This document shows positions 1-8,936 of a stretch of 64,000 nt of DNA, piece by piece (positions within the stretch are counted from its first letter, which is position 1; the number at the start of each line of letters is the position of its first letter). Source of the DNA: Streptomyces spiroverticillatus (lineage in GTDB: Bacteria; Actinomycetota; Actinomycetes; Streptomycetales; Streptomycetaceae); the NCBI GenBank assembly GCA_014650415.1, contig BMUX01000023.1, positions 1 through 64,000 of the forward strand, written 5' to 3'. The position numbers and the translations under genes were made by a program. Below the pieces are notes generated by a model that was given only the letters and a program-made list of their open reading frames with translations, had not been told where the DNA came from and did no database searches.

Positions 1-2
1 TC

Positions 3-743
3 GCGCTCCTCTCGGTGGGCGCCGCCCCGCCGGAGCCCAAGGCTCCGGCGGCCTTCGTGTCGTTGCGGTCCGTCGACCCGACGATCCTCCAGGACATGCG
101 GTACGCCACCTCCCACACCTTCATGGGCGAGCGGGTGACCGGCTACCGGCAGCCCGTCTGCCTGCTCACCCGGCCCGCCGCCGAAGCGCTGCGCACCGCA
201 CAGCGGAAGCTGTTGCGCCAAGGGCTGAGCCTCAAGGTGTACGACTGCTACCGCCCGCAGCGGGCCGTCGACCACTTCGTACGGTGGGCGAAGGACCTGG
301 ACGACACCCGGATGAAGCGGGAGTTCTATCCGCGGGTCGACAAGTCGAGGCTGTTCACGGACGGGTACATCGCCGAGAAGTCCGGGCACAGCCGGGGCAG
401 CACGGTCGACCTGACGATCGTGAAGCTGCCCGCCCGGCCCACCCGGCCGTACGTCCCCGGCGAGAAGCTCGTGCCCTGCTTCGCCCCCCAGAAGGAGCGC
501 TTCCGGGACAACTCCCTCGACATGGGCACCGGTTACGACTGCTTCGACACCCTCTCCCACACGGACGACCCGCGTGTCACGGGTGCGCAGAAGGCGAACC
601 GGCAGCTGCTGAAGAAGACCCTCGCGGCGCAGGGCTTCACCAACCTCCCCGAGGAGTGGTGGCACTTCACCCACAAGCCCGAACTCTTCCCCGACACCTA
701 CTTCGACTTCCCGGTGTCGAAACGGTCCCTGAGCAAGCACTGA
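3..743 (+). CDS. D-Ala-D-Ala dipeptidase (VanX/M15D family), 5' end outside window
   Basis: Zinc D-alanyl-D-alanine dipeptidase of the M15D (VanX-like) family, expected to cleave D-Ala-D-Ala outside the membrane. The zinc motif SxHxxGxxxD is visible as SGHSRGSTVD near nt 381-410, and the catalytic Glu/His motif as EEWWHF near nt 651-668. A GTG at 15 could start a 242-residue protein, but the frame stays open to the window edge, and the upstream codons read A-L-L-S-V-G-A-A, like the end of a signal peptide. I therefore treat it as 5'-truncated. No vancomycin-resistance genes (vanH, vanA, vanRS) are adjacent, so a housekeeping peptidoglycan role is more likely than resistance. Confidence 0.85.
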   Translation, partial: ALLSVGAAPPEPKAPAAFVSLRSVDPTILQDMRYATSHTFMGERVTGYRQPVCLLTRPAAEALRTAQRKLLRQGLSLKVYDCYRPQRAVDHFVRWAKDLDDTRMKREFYPRVDKSRLFTDGYIAEKSGHSRGSTVDLTIVKLPARPTRPYVPGEKLVPCFAPQKERFRDNSLDMGTGYDCFDTLSHTDDPRVTGAQKANRQLLKKTLAAQGFTNLPEEWWHFTHKPELFPDTYFDFPVSKRSLSKH

Positions 744-833
744 CCATGTCAAGAGCGGACCGCCAGGACCACCCCCGTCGGCCCCGGCAGCCCGCTCACT
801 CCTACCGGACGCCGAATTCCGGTGTCCGGTTCT

Positions 834-915
834 CGGGATCCGCAGCAGTTTTCCGGGATCCGCAGCGGGTTCCCGGCAGTCCGCACCCGGTTCCGCGATG
901 TTCCGGATCCGCATA
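834..915 (+). repeat. Short direct repeats upstream of the DUF962 gene
   Basis: The 13-mer CGGGATCCGCAGC occurs at 834-846 and again at 854-866, exactly 20 bp apart (about two helical turns). A degenerate third copy, CCGGATCCGCATA, lies at 903-915, just before the ATG at 926. The position fits an operator array or a small tandem duplication. The possible -10 hexamer TACGGT (916-921 by its place in the third copy, roughly) lies close to the ATG, so a leaderless transcript is possible. Confidence 0.4.
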
Positions 916-925
916 CGGTGCCGTC

Positions 926-1282
926 ATGCAGCAGACCACCGAGCGCGTTTTCGACTCGTACGAAGAATTCTGGCCCTACTACGTGGCGATGCACTCCCGC
1001 GCCGCCACCCGCTGGGTGCACCTGACCGGCACGCTCACCGGCCTCGCCGTCTCCGCGTACGGCCTGGCGCGCGGGCGCAGGCGGTACGCGCTGGCGCTTC
1101 CGCTCATCGGGTACGGGACGGCCTGGCCCGCCCACTTCCTGATCGAGAAGAACAACCCGGCGACCTTCGGCCACCCCGCCTGGTCGCTGCGCGGCGACGC
1201 GCAGATGATCCGGATGATGCTCGCGGGGCGCGACGCGGAGCTCGCCGAGACCGCGCAGAAGTGGCTCGCCGCAAACCGTTGA
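926..1282 (+). CDS. DUF962 (Mpo1-like) small membrane protein
   Basis: 118-residue protein of the DUF962/Mpo1-like family. It starts MQQTTERVFDSYEEFWPYY, followed by the typical 'H..TR..H..GT' helix around residues 27-42 and the family motif W..HF.IE.N.PATF.HP.W near residues 66-85. Two hydrophobic helices are predicted. The fungal homologue Mpo1 is an iron-dependent dioxygenase for 2-hydroxy fatty acids, but most bacterial members are uncharacterised, so only the family is asserted. The ATG at 926 was chosen because homology begins there; upstream in-frame sequence is proline/arginine-rich noise. There is no clear Shine-Dalgarno. Confidence 0.8.
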   Translation: MQQTTERVFDSYEEFWPYYVAMHSRAATRWVHLTGTLTGLAVSAYGLARGRRRYALALPLIGYGTAWPAHFLIEKNNPATFGHPAWSLRGDAQMIRMMLAGRDAELAETAQKWLAANR

Positions 1283-1597
1283 TGCGGCTCCCCGCCAACC
1301 GCTGCGGCACTCAACTGCCGTTGCTGTCCAGCTCCTTGACGCTCCATCACCACCGGTGAACACTTCCCGGTGTCAGTCGGCGTCGCCGCACCACCGGCCC
1401 CGGCGTGTGCGGTGCTCCGCCGCGCCGTGCCCTCCCCCACCGGCGGTCCCGACCGGCCCGGCAGCGCACACCGCACGGACCCCGGGTGGGGGAACGGGAA
1501 CTCCTGCCTACGGCTCCGCGGCCACCGCCGCCGGGTACGCACCCCTGCACCCAAGGACCGGGGTCAGCCCCGGGCGACGCCGAGGAGCCGCCGTCTC
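1283..1597 (+). promoter_or_regulatory. Intergenic region upstream of glpF with a weak promoter candidate
   Basis: 315 bp without a convincing gene. A possible vegetative promoter is TTGACG at 1336-1341 and AACACT at 1359-1364, with a 17-bp spacer. It would leave a leader of about 225 nt before glpF. There is no gylR-type regulator gene next to the operon, unlike the S. coelicolor gyl locus as I recall it. Short ORFs across this region look like frame noise. Confidence 0.3.
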
Positions 1598-2332
1598 ATG
1601 GTCAGTTGGAGCAACTGGGAAGTCTTCCGCGGTGAGTTGATCGGCACCGCGATCCTCATCCTCTTCGGCGCGGGCGTGTGCGCCGCTGTCACGCTCAGAT
1701 TCTCCAAGGCGAAGGCCTCGGGCTGGATCGTCATCGCCTTCGGCTGGGGATTCGGCGTGCTGGCCGGCGCGTACACCGCGGCCCCGCTGTCCGGCGGGCA
1801 CCTGAATCCGGCGGTGACCCTCGGCATCGCCGTCGACAGCGGCAAGTGGGGCCAGGTCTGGGTGTACGTGCTCGGGCAGATGGTCGGCGCGATGGTCGGC
1901 GCCGTGCTGGCCTGGCTGGTCTACTACGCGCAGTTCGGCGCCAACAAGGACACCGCGGAGGCGACCCCGACGCTGGGGATCTTCTCCACCATCCCGGAGA
2001 TCCGGAACCCGTTCGCCAACTTCATGACCGAGGCCATCGCGACGTTCGCGCTGGTCCTGCCGGTCCTGGCGTTCGGCGGCACCAAGGGCCTGGGACTTTC
2101 CGGAACGCAGACGCTGATCGTCGCCTTCCTGGTCGTCGGCATCGGTCTGTCCCTCGGCGGCCCGACGGGGTACGCCATCAACCCGGCCCGTGACCTCGGG
2201 CCCCGGCTGGTGCACTCCGTCCTGCCGATCCCGAACAAGGGCACGTCCGACTGGGGTTACGCCTGGGTGCCGATCGCGGGTCCGCTCGTCGGCGGCGCGC
2301 TGGGCGGTCTCGTCCACTACCTGGCCTTCTGA
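1598..2332 (+). CDS. glpF: Glycerol uptake facilitator (MIP/aquaglyceroporin)
   Basis: 244-residue major intrinsic protein forming a passive membrane channel for glycerol. Both channel half-helix motifs are present: HLNPAVTLG (about residue 67) and AINPARDLGPR (about residue 193). The Asp after the second NPAR is the usual mark of glycerol-conducting members rather than strict aquaporins. Six hydrophobic segments are visible. The ATG at 1598 is preceded by GAGGAG at about 1582-1587. It is followed after 64 bp by glpK, so uptake and phosphorylation are co-transcribed. The stop codon lies inside a short tandem duplication (2320-2372). Confidence 0.93.
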   Translation: MVSWSNWEVFRGELIGTAILILFGAGVCAAVTLRFSKAKASGWIVIAFGWGFGVLAGAYTAAPLSGGHLNPAVTLGIAVDSGKWGQVWVYVLGQMVGAMVGAVLAWLVYYAQFGANKDTAEATPTLGIFSTIPEIRNPFANFMTEAIATFALVLPVLAFGGTKGLGLSGTQTLIVAFLVVGIGLSLGGPTGYAINPARDLGPRLVHSVLPIPNKGTSDWGYAWVPIAGPLVGGALGGLVHYLAF

Positions 2333-2372
2333 AACCGGCCCCAGCGCCTGGCCTTCTGAAACCAGCTCCAGC
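2320..2372 (+). repeat. 26-bp tandem duplication spanning the glpF stop
   Basis: The sequence beginning CCTGGCCTTCTGAAACC is present at 2320-2345 and again at 2347-2372, with about 24 of 26 positions identical and a period of 27 bp. The first copy contains the glpF stop codon and the second is untranslated, so the duplication does not change the protein. It enlarges the glpF-glpK gap. Confidence 0.8.
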
Positions 2373-2396
2373 CATCCGATTGAGCGAGGGGACCTC

Positions 2397-3917
2397 ATGA
2401 CCGACAGCAGCGAGAAGTTCGTCGCGGCGATCGACCAGGGCACCACGTCCAGCCGCTGCATCATCTTCGACCACGACGGCGCGATCGTCGCCGTCGACCA
2501 GCGCGAGCACCGCCAGATCTTCCCCAAGCCGGGCTGGGTGGAGCACGACGCCACCGAGATCTGGTCGAAGGTCCAGGCGGTCGTCGCGGGAGCGCTCGCC
2601 AAGGCCGGGATGCGCGCCGAGCAGCTCAGCGCGCTGGGCATCACCAACCAGCGCGAGACAACGGTGCTGTGGGACCGGGCGACCGGCAAGCCCGTGCACA
2701 ACGCGATCGTCTGGCAGGACACCCGCACCTCCGCCCTGTGCACCGAACTCGGCGGCACCGACGGGCAGGACAGGTTCCGCGACAAGACCGGTCTGCCGCT
2801 GGCGAGTTACTTCTCCGGTCCCAAGGCGGCCTGGCTGCTCGACAACGTACCCGGACTGCGCAATCGCGCCGAGCGGGGCGAGATAGCCTTCGGCACGATC
2901 GACTCCTGGCTGATCTGGAACCTCACCGGCGGCACCCAGGGCGGCGTCCACGTCACGGACGTCACCAACGCGGGCCGCACCATGCTGATGAACCTGGAGA
3001 CCCTCCAGTGGGACGCGGAGATCCTCTCCGCGATGCGCGTCCCCGAGGCCGTACTGCCGGAGATCAGGTCGTCCGCCGAGGTGTACGGGACGGCTGTCGG
3101 CCAGCTCGCGGGCGTGCCGGTCGCCTCGGCGCTGGGCGACCAGCAGGCGGCGGTCTTCGGGCAGGCCTGCTACGACACAGGGACGGCCAAGAACACATAC
3201 GGAACGGGCAGCTTCCTGCTCCTCAACACCGGCAACCGGCCCGTGCCGTCGAAGAACGGGCTGCTCACCACCATGGGCTACAAGATCGGCAGCGAGGCCC
3301 CGGTGTACTGCCTGGAGGGCTCGATCGCGATCACGGGCGCGCTGGTGCAGTGGTTCCGCGACCAGCTCGGCATCATCCGCAGCGCCGACGAGATCGAACC
3401 CCTGGCCGCGAGCGTGGAGGACAACGGCGGCGCGTACATCGTCCCGGCGTTCTCCGGCCTGTACGCGCCCTACTGGCGGGCCGACGCGCGCGGGGTGATC
3501 ACCGGGCTGACCCGGTACGTCACCAAGGCGCACCTGGCGCGGGCGGTGCTGGAGGCGACGAGCTGGCAGACCCGCGAGGTCGTGGACGCGATGTACCAGG
3601 ACTCGGGGGTGCGGATCACCACGCTGAAGGTCGACGGCGGGATGACCGGCAACAACCTGCTCATGCAGCATCAGGCGGACGTCCTGGACGTGCCGGTGAT
3701 CAGGCCGAAGGTGTCCCAGACGACGTGTCTGGGCGCGGCCTACGCGGCCGGGCTCGCCACCGGGGTGTGGTCGGACCTGGACGAGCTGAAGGCGCACTGG
3801 CAGCGCGACGCGGAGTGGACGCCGCGCATGAAGGCGCCGGAGCGCGAGAGCGAGTACCGGAATTGGCGCAAGGCGGTGGAGCGCAGCTTCGGCTGGCAGG
3901 AGGACGGTCAGGAGTAA
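2397..3917 (+). CDS. glpK: Glycerol kinase
   Basis: 506-residue FGGY-family kinase that converts glycerol to sn-glycerol 3-phosphate with ATP. It shows the N-terminal phosphate-binding motif DQGTTSSR (residues 13-20), PGWVEHD (about 47-53), NQRETT (about 84-89), GTGSF (about 272-276) and the C-terminal DGGMTGN (about 416-422). Length is normal for GlpK (about 500). The ATG at 2397 has a GAGGGGA ribosome-binding site and matches the family N-terminus. Together with glpF it forms a glycerol utilisation operon. No glpD (glycerol-3-phosphate dehydrogenase) lies in this window. Confidence 0.95.
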   Translation: MTDSSEKFVAAIDQGTTSSRCIIFDHDGAIVAVDQREHRQIFPKPGWVEHDATEIWSKVQAVVAGALAKAGMRAEQLSALGITNQRETTVLWDRATGKPVHNAIVWQDTRTSALCTELGGTDGQDRFRDKTGLPLASYFSGPKAAWLLDNVPGLRNRAERGEIAFGTIDSWLIWNLTGGTQGGVHVTDVTNAGRTMLMNLETLQWDAEILSAMRVPEAVLPEIRSSAEVYGTAVGQLAGVPVASALGDQQAAVFGQACYDTGTAKNTYGTGSFLLLNTGNRPVPSKNGLLTTMGYKIGSEAPVYCLEGSIAITGALVQWFRDQLGIIRSADEIEPLAASVEDNGGAYIVPAFSGLYAPYWRADARGVITGLTRYVTKAHLARAVLEATSWQTREVVDAMYQDSGVRITTLKVDGGMTGNNLLMQHQADVLDVPVIRPKVSQTTCLGAAYAAGLATGVWSDLDELKAHWQRDAEWTPRMKAPERESEYRNWRKAVERSFGWQEDGQE

Positions 3918-3956
3918 GCCGGGACGGACAGGAGCAACCAGCACTACGATCGACCT

Positions 3957-4000
3957 CGCGATGCGTTGTGTTGTACACGCCGTCGATCGACCGCATCGCG
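3957..4000. terminator. Inverted repeat between convergent glpK and cvnD
   Basis: CGCGATGCG (3957-3965) pairs with CGCATCGCG (3992-4000) around a 26-nt loop, in the 177-bp gap between two genes that converge. There is no T-tract. It is probably a bidirectional rho-independent-like terminator, though the loop is long. Confidence 0.4.
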
Positions 4001-4094
4001 CGGGAGGGGCAACTGCCGCGGTCCGCACCCCAGTCGGCGGGGGTGCGGGCCGCTTCGCGCACTTGACACCCGTACGGTGCCGCGACCTGCGCCG

Positions 4095-4703
4095 CTAGGA
4101 GGTGGCGGCGGCGCGGCGGCGGCTCGCGGAGACCTCCAGGGCGTGTTCCACGACGCCGATGAGCACCTCCTTGGCGGACTCCCGGTCGCGGGCGTCGCAC
4201 AGCATCACCGGCACGTCCGGGTCGAGGTCGAGGGCGGCGGCGACGTTCTCGGCAGCGTGCCGGGGTGCGCCGTCGAAGCAGTTGACGGCGACCGTGAACG
4301 GAATCTGCCGGCGCTCGAAGTAGTCGACGGCGGCGAAGCAGTCCTCCAGGCGGCGGGTGTCCGCGAGGACGACCGCGCCGAGGGCGCCCTGCGCCAGCTC
4401 GTCCCACAGGAACCAGAATCGGTCCTGGCCGGGGGTGCCGAAGAGGTACAGCACCAGGTCCTCGCGCAGGGTGATGCGGCCGAAGTCCATGGCGACGGTG
4501 GTGGTCGTCTTGGACTCGACGCCGTGGGTGTCGTCCACGGGCCGCCCCGCCTCGCTGAGGGTCTCCTCGGTGCGCAGCGGCCGGATCTCGCTGACCGCGC
4601 CGACCAGGGTGGTCTTGCCCACCCCGAATCCGCCGGCGACGAGGATCTTGAGCGTCACCGGCTCCACGGGCCGCTGCTTGCGGCTGGAACGCCCGAACAC
4701 CAT
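4095..4703 (-). CDS. cvnD: Conservon GTPase CvnD
   Basis: 202-residue Ras-like small GTPase of the bacterial conservon family (MglA-like superfamily). GTPase motifs are clear: P-loop GGFGVGKTT (about residues 24-32), switch region TTTTVAMDFG (about 66-75), G3 FGTPGQDRF (about 88-96), and G4-like NCFDG (about 140-144) in place of NKxD. It is the last gene of a four-gene minus-strand set with cvnA, cvnB and cvnC. In characterised conservons these proteins form a membrane-associated complex whose GTPase is the output. There is no cytochrome P450 (cvnE) after it, unlike some conservons. Confidence 0.92.
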   Translation of the reverse strand: MVFGRSSRKQRPVEPVTLKILVAGGFGVGKTTLVGAVSEIRPLRTEETLSEAGRPVDDTHGVESKTTTTVAMDFGRITLREDLVLYLFGTPGQDRFWFLWDELAQGALGAVVLADTRRLEDCFAAVDYFERRQIPFTVAVNCFDGAPRHAAENVAAALDLDPDVPVMLCDARDRESAKEVLIGVVEHALEVSASRRRAAATS

Positions 4704-4757
4704 GTCGCTTCTTCTCTCCCGATCTCGCTGCGGCCCGGAGTGTCCAGGACCGGCCTC

Positions 4758-5246
4758 TCAGAGCGCCCTGAGCCCGTCGATCACTTCGCGCAGCAGGCTC
4801 TCGTCCGGCAGCTCGGCGGGTTCCACCGGCCTGGTGACGTGGACGAGCTGCTCCTCGACCAGGTCGCCGACCAGGACGCGTACGACGCCGACGGGCAGGT
4901 CGAGCGTGGCGGCCAGTTCGGCGATGGACTGCGGGCTGTCCTGGCACAGCTGCACGATCTCGACGTGCTCGGGGGCGAGCGTGTGGTCGCCGTCCGGGTC
5001 GTCGGCGGCGGGTTCCGGGATGACGATCGCGATCAGGTCGAGCCGGTGGCGGGTCGCGCTGCTGGTGCGGCCCCGGGTCATGGCGTACGGGCGTACGACG
5101 GGACCCGCGTCGGCGTCGAAGAAGTGCGCGTCCTGCTGACGTGCGCCGGGGACCGCGCGCCCGCGGGCGGCGGTCTCGCGCTCCTGGCTCCCGGGGGTGC
5201 CCGCGCTCCTGGGGCTGCCTGCGTCGTTCATCCCGGCTCCGCTCAC
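4758..5246 (-). CDS. cvnC: Conservon protein CvnC (DUF742)
   Basis: 162-residue DUF742 protein with the typical core VRPYAMTRGRT...L at about residues 50-70 and a winged-helix-like C-terminal half (C..SP.SIAELAATLDLPVGVVRVLVGDL). The GTG start at 5246 overlaps the cvnB stop as GTGA, implying translational coupling. An ATG five codons in (5231) is an alternative start. The family is thought to bridge the sensor/roadblock pair and the GTPase; its biochemical role is not defined. Confidence 0.9.
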   Translation of the reverse strand: MSGAGMNDAGSPRSAGTPGSQERETAARGRAVPGARQQDAHFFDADAGPVVRPYAMTRGRTSSATRHRLDLIAIVIPEPAADDPDGDHTLAPEHVEIVQLCQDSPQSIAELAATLDLPVGVVRVLVGDLVEEQLVHVTRPVEPAELPDESLLREVIDGLRAL

Positions 5247-5683
5247 CCGTTGACGGGCAGGCCGGTCCGGGGGGCGGTCCCCAGGTGGGCGCCGACGCGC
5301 TTGACCATGAGCGTCATCTCGTACGCGACCTGGCCGACGTCGGAGTCGGCGTCGGCGAGCACGGCGAGGCAGCTGCCGTCGCCCGCGGCGGTGACGAACA
5401 GGAAGGCGTCGTCCAGTTCCACGACGGTCTGGCGGACCCGGCCGGCCTCGAAGTGACTGCCGACGCCCTTGGCGAGGCTGTGGAAGCCGGAGGCGACGGC
5501 GGCGAGGTGCTCTCCGTCCTCCCTGGTCAGGGACTGCGAGGCGCCGGTGGGCAGGCCGTCACTGGACAGGACCAGAGCCTTGCGGATGGCCCGGACCCGG
5601 TCGACGAGGTCGTCCAGGAGCCAGTTGAGCTCGCCGGAACCCCGGCCCGAGGCGTTGTGTGCTGCGGCGTTCGGTGCGGTCAT
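5243..5683 (-). CDS. cvnB: Conservon roadblock/LC7 protein CvnB
   Basis: 146-residue roadblock/LC7 domain protein (MglB-like), beginning MTAPNAAAHN and containing the hallmark LVLSSDGLP (about residues 37-45) and the Gly/Ala-rich helix preceding VVELDDAFLFVTAAGDGS. Roadblock proteins commonly act on small GTPases, consistent with cvnD two genes downstream. Its ATG (5681-5683) overlaps the cvnA stop as ATGA, and its own stop overlaps cvnC, so the three are tightly coupled. Confidence 0.92.
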   Translation of the reverse strand: MTAPNAAAHNASGRGSGELNWLLDDLVDRVRAIRKALVLSSDGLPTGASQSLTREDGEHLAAVASGFHSLAKGVGSHFEAGRVRQTVVELDDAFLFVTAAGDGSCLAVLADADSDVGQVAYEMTLMVKRVGAHLGTAPRTGLPVNG

Positions 5684-8490
5684 CGACCGTCTCCCTCTGC
5701 TGTCGTTCCTGGTGCCGTCTCGGCCTGGTCGGCTTGTGGTGTGCCGGGTGCCGTCCGGGCCCGCTCGGCCGGTGGGGTGTCCGTCGTCGGCACGGCCCGG
5801 TCCTGGCCGGCGTCGGCCTCGTTCTGGCGGCGGCCGCGCTGCCAGCCGCGCTGGAGGGAGGCCATCCTGCTGCGCACTTCCTCGGCGTCGCGCTCCGGCT
5901 CCGGGTCGGCGGACGGGCGGGGGGTCTCGGCGGTCCGGGACGCCTCGCCCTCCTTCTTGAGCTGCGGGGCGAGGCTGGCCTGGCGCACCCGGCGCGGGAG
6001 GGCGCCGGCGGCCGGCGTCTCCTCGGTGTCCGTGGGGGCGGCGGGCTGCCTGATGTCCGTGGGGGCGGCGGGCTGCTCGGTGCGCGGGCCGATGCGGCGG
6101 CCGTGCTCGGCCACCAGGGACGGCTTGCGGCGGGGCAGCGGCACGGGTGCGTCCGGGCGGACCGTGTCGGTGCCGTCCTGGGCGGGGTCGGCGGCCTGCT
6201 GGTGCTGGACGCGGGCGGCGTCGGCGATCCGGGGGCGGGGGGCGCCCTTGCGGCCGCCCTTGGGGAGGTCTGCGGCGGAGCGGCCGCGCGGCCGCTCCTG
6301 GCCCTTGCGGGGCTTGTCCAGGCCGCGGGCCCGGAAGATGCCGCCGCGTTCGCTCTCGGTGTCCTCCAGGTCGCCGAGGAGGCCGCCGTGCGAGGTGGTG
6401 CCGAGGGCGGGTGCGGGCTCCAGGCCCAGAGTGCCGAGCGGGGCCTCCAGCTCGACGGGGCCGTCGAGGACGGGGCGGGGCACAGGGGTGCGGCCGACGG
6501 CGGTGAGATTCTGGCGGCGGCCGGACCCGGTGGGCTCGTCGGCGCGGCCCCGGTCGGGGGCGTGTTCGACGCTGAAGCCGGCACCGTCCGTGTCGGGGGC
6601 CTCGGTGAGGAGGGTCGCCGGGATGAACACGACGGCGGTGGTGCCTCCGTACGGGGACTGCTGGAGGGAGACCCGGACGTTCTGCCGCTGGGCGAGGCGG
6701 CTGACCACGAAGAGGCCGAGCCGGTCGGTGTCGGAGAGTTCGAACTCGGGGGTCTCGGCGAGCCGGAGGTTGGCGTCGAGGAGGAGGTCGGCGGCCATGC
6801 CCAGGCCCCGGTCGTGGATCTCCAGGGTGAAGCCGTTGGCGACGCGCTCCCCGAGGACCTGCACGGCGGTGTGCGGGGGCGAGAACACCGTGGCGTTCTC
6901 CAGGAGTTCGGCGATGAGGTGGGTGAGGTCGGCGACGGCCGGGCCGCCGACGCCGATCCGCGGCAGGCGGCGTACCTCGATGCGCTCGTAGTCCTCGACC
7001 TCGGCGACGGCCGCCCGTACGACGTCCATCAGCTGCACGGGCTTGCGCCACTGGCGGGACGGGGCGGCCCCGGAGAGGATCACCAGGCCCTCGGCGTGGC
7101 GGCGCATGCGGGTGGTGAGGTGGTCGAGGCGGAAGAGGTCGGCCAGCTCGTCGGTGTCCTCGGTGCGGCGCTCCATGGTGTCCAGGAGCGTCAACTGGCG
7201 GTGCAGGAGCACCTGGTTGCGGCGGGCGAGGTTGACGAAGACCTCGGAGACTCCGCGGCGCATCTCGGCCTGGCGGACGGCGGACTCGACGGCGGCCCGC
7301 TGGAGGGTGTTGAGGGCCTGGCCGACCTGGCCCATCTCGTCCTTCTCGTAACTCAGGCGCGGCGCCTCGGTCTCGACGTCGACGGTCTCGCCGGCGGCGA
7401 GTCGGCGCATCACGGCGGGCAGGCGTACGCCGGAGGCCTCGTGGGCCTCCTTGCGGAGCCGGTTCAGGTCGCGGACGAGGGAGCGGCCGATGCGTACGGA
7501 GACGACGACGGAGACGACCAGGGCGAGGAAGCCGAGGACACCGGCCGCGCCCGCCTTGAGGAGCACGTTGAACGCGACGGGCTCGACGCGGTCCTGGTAG
7601 TTGTCGCTGGCCTCGGTGCCCCGGCGGGCGAGGCTGATCAGGACGGGCGGTGCGGAGTCGTTCCAGGTCTGGGCGCTGACGGCGGTGGGCCGCTTGGTGG
7701 CGCCCTGTTCGAGGAGTTCCTTCTCGGCGCCGCGCAGGGGGGCGGTGTCGGGGCCGTTCCACAGGGTGTCGTAGGCCTCGCGCTCGAAGGCGGGGAGCTG
7801 CTCCAGGCTGGTGTTGTAGAGGATGTCGCGGCCCGCGATCAGCCCGGTGAGGGTGCGTATCTCGTCGGCCGTGATCTGTCCGGCGGCCAGCGCGGAGGCG
7901 ACGAGGGCGTCCTCGCGGGAGACGAGTTCGCGGGCCCGGGTGGCGCCGACGAGGGCGCGGCCCTGCTTGTCCATCTCGACGTCGCGCACCACGTGCAGGT
8001 TGGCGAGGAAGGTGTGGCAGGGATCGACCAACATGTTGAAGCGGTTCAGGGCTTCCTTGCGGGTGATCGTGCTGTTCTGGACCTGCCGGCGCAGCGTCGG
8101 GAGGGTGTCGAAGGCGGCGAGGACGGAGGTCAGGCGGCCGGCCGACTGCTGGTTCAACTCGCCGACGACATCGGGGTCCTTGGCGCTGCGGCGCAGGTTC
8201 GCCAGTGCGGTGTCGGTGGCCGTGCGCTTGGCGGTGAGGTCGGTGAGGGCCTCGGAGCCGCGTTCGTCGGCGAGGTAGACGAGGGTCTGGCGGCGCTCGG
8301 CCTGGAGGACCTGGACGGCGTCCTCGACGGGTGAGCCGATCTTCTCCACCACGTAGGAGACGTCGAGGAGTTCGCTGGCCTCGCGTCCGGTCAGGACGGT
8401 CGCGAAGCCCCAGAGGGCGGTCAGGGAGACGAGCGGCACCAGCAGCAACGCCACGATCTTCCGGCGGATGGACTTCCCGCGAAAGCGCAT
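5680..8490 (-). CDS. cvnA: Conservon sensor histidine-kinase-like CvnA (nitrate/nitrite-sensor type)
   Basis: 936-residue membrane protein. Order: cytoplasmic basic N-terminus, TM1 (about 11-33), an extracellular all-helical sensing domain of the NIT type (about 40-305), TM2 (about 312-334), a HAMP-like linker, a helical dimerisation region, and a HATPase_c domain with N-box ELLENATVFS (about 525) and G-box DRGLGM (about 561). The last 300 residues are Pro/Arg/Glu-rich and probably disordered. The kinase lacks an obvious canonical phospho-acceptor H-box, as is usual for CvnA. ATG 8490 was chosen because TM1 follows directly; the GGGGGAGG site is unusually close to it. Confidence 0.88.
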   Translation of the reverse strand: MRFRGKSIRRKIVALLLVPLVSLTALWGFATVLTGREASELLDVSYVVEKIGSPVEDAVQVLQAERRQTLVYLADERGSEALTDLTAKRTATDTALANLRRSAKDPDVVGELNQQSAGRLTSVLAAFDTLPTLRRQVQNSTITRKEALNRFNMLVDPCHTFLANLHVVRDVEMDKQGRALVGATRARELVSREDALVASALAAGQITADEIRTLTGLIAGRDILYNTSLEQLPAFEREAYDTLWNGPDTAPLRGAEKELLEQGATKRPTAVSAQTWNDSAPPVLISLARRGTEASDNYQDRVEPVAFNVLLKAGAAGVLGFLALVVSVVVSVRIGRSLVRDLNRLRKEAHEASGVRLPAVMRRLAAGETVDVETEAPRLSYEKDEMGQVGQALNTLQRAAVESAVRQAEMRRGVSEVFVNLARRNQVLLHRQLTLLDTMERRTEDTDELADLFRLDHLTTRMRRHAEGLVILSGAAPSRQWRKPVQLMDVVRAAVAEVEDYERIEVRRLPRIGVGGPAVADLTHLIAELLENATVFSPPHTAVQVLGERVANGFTLEIHDRGLGMAADLLLDANLRLAETPEFELSDTDRLGLFVVSRLAQRQNVRVSLQQSPYGGTTAVVFIPATLLTEAPDTDGAGFSVEHAPDRGRADEPTGSGRRQNLTAVGRTPVPRPVLDGPVELEAPLGTLGLEPAPALGTTSHGGLLGDLEDTESERGGIFRARGLDKPRKGQERPRGRSAADLPKGGRKGAPRPRIADAARVQHQQAADPAQDGTDTVRPDAPVPLPRRKPSLVAEHGRRIGPRTEQPAAPTDIRQPAAPTDTEETPAAGALPRRVRQASLAPQLKKEGEASRTAETPRPSADPEPERDAEEVRSRMASLQRGWQRGRRQNEADAGQDRAVPTTDTPPAERARTAPGTPQADQAETAPGTTAEGDGR

Positions 8491-8936
8491 GGCCTCCCCC
8501 AGCTCAACCCCGCGCGGCGGGGTGGTGTTCCGTCTCGTCGGGCGCTCCGCGGTGGCCCGTTCCCTGCCTTTCGTCAACGCGAAGCGTCAACAAACGGCGT
8601 GAGCCTACTACTGCCCCACACGCAACTCGAAGACACGTCCGGTCGATTTTCGGCCGCGACCTTGCCGCGTGATCATGACTTGTCCTGGAATCACGGGAGT
8701 TGAATACCGTGCCTGTGGCACAGGACACCCACCGGAACGACTCGTTCCGCGCATTTGGGGATGGCCGGATGTGTTCGTTCCGTGTCCACGGTGCGGGAAT
8801 CTTTCGGGCCGCATGGTCGTCCTTGTGTACGGGGAGACGAACGGAGCGGGAGCCGACTGCGTGAAACCGCACAAGCCGGGCAGTCACTCCCGAAGGCGCG
8901 TATTCCGGGCCTGAGTTGAACGGTGGGGAGTGGGTC
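8491..8936. other. Divergent intergenic region between cvnA and a small membrane protein gene
   Basis: 446 bp, visibly less GC-rich than the flanking genes. It holds a perfect 13-bp palindrome CCTGTG-G-CACAGG at 8712-8724 that could be an operator. An 81-codon frame at 8669-8914 lacks the G/C third-position bias of Streptomyces genes and is not annotated. No clear -35/-10 pair was identified for cvnA. Confidence 0.35.

Noticed and set aside
1..743. Vancomycin-resistance vanX
   Set aside because: The dipeptidase motif is real, but there are no vanHA or vanRS genes nearby and it appears exported, so resistance is not supported.
2178..4028. 616-codon antisense frame over glpF-glpK
   Set aside because: Reverse-strand shadow of glpK, caused by high GC; composition is Arg/Gly/Val-rich with no recognisable domain.
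8669..8914. 81-codon plus-strand frame with CPRC motif
   Set aside because: Third codon positions are not G/C-biased as in surrounding genes, and it has no ribosome-binding site. It falls in the cvnA promoter region.
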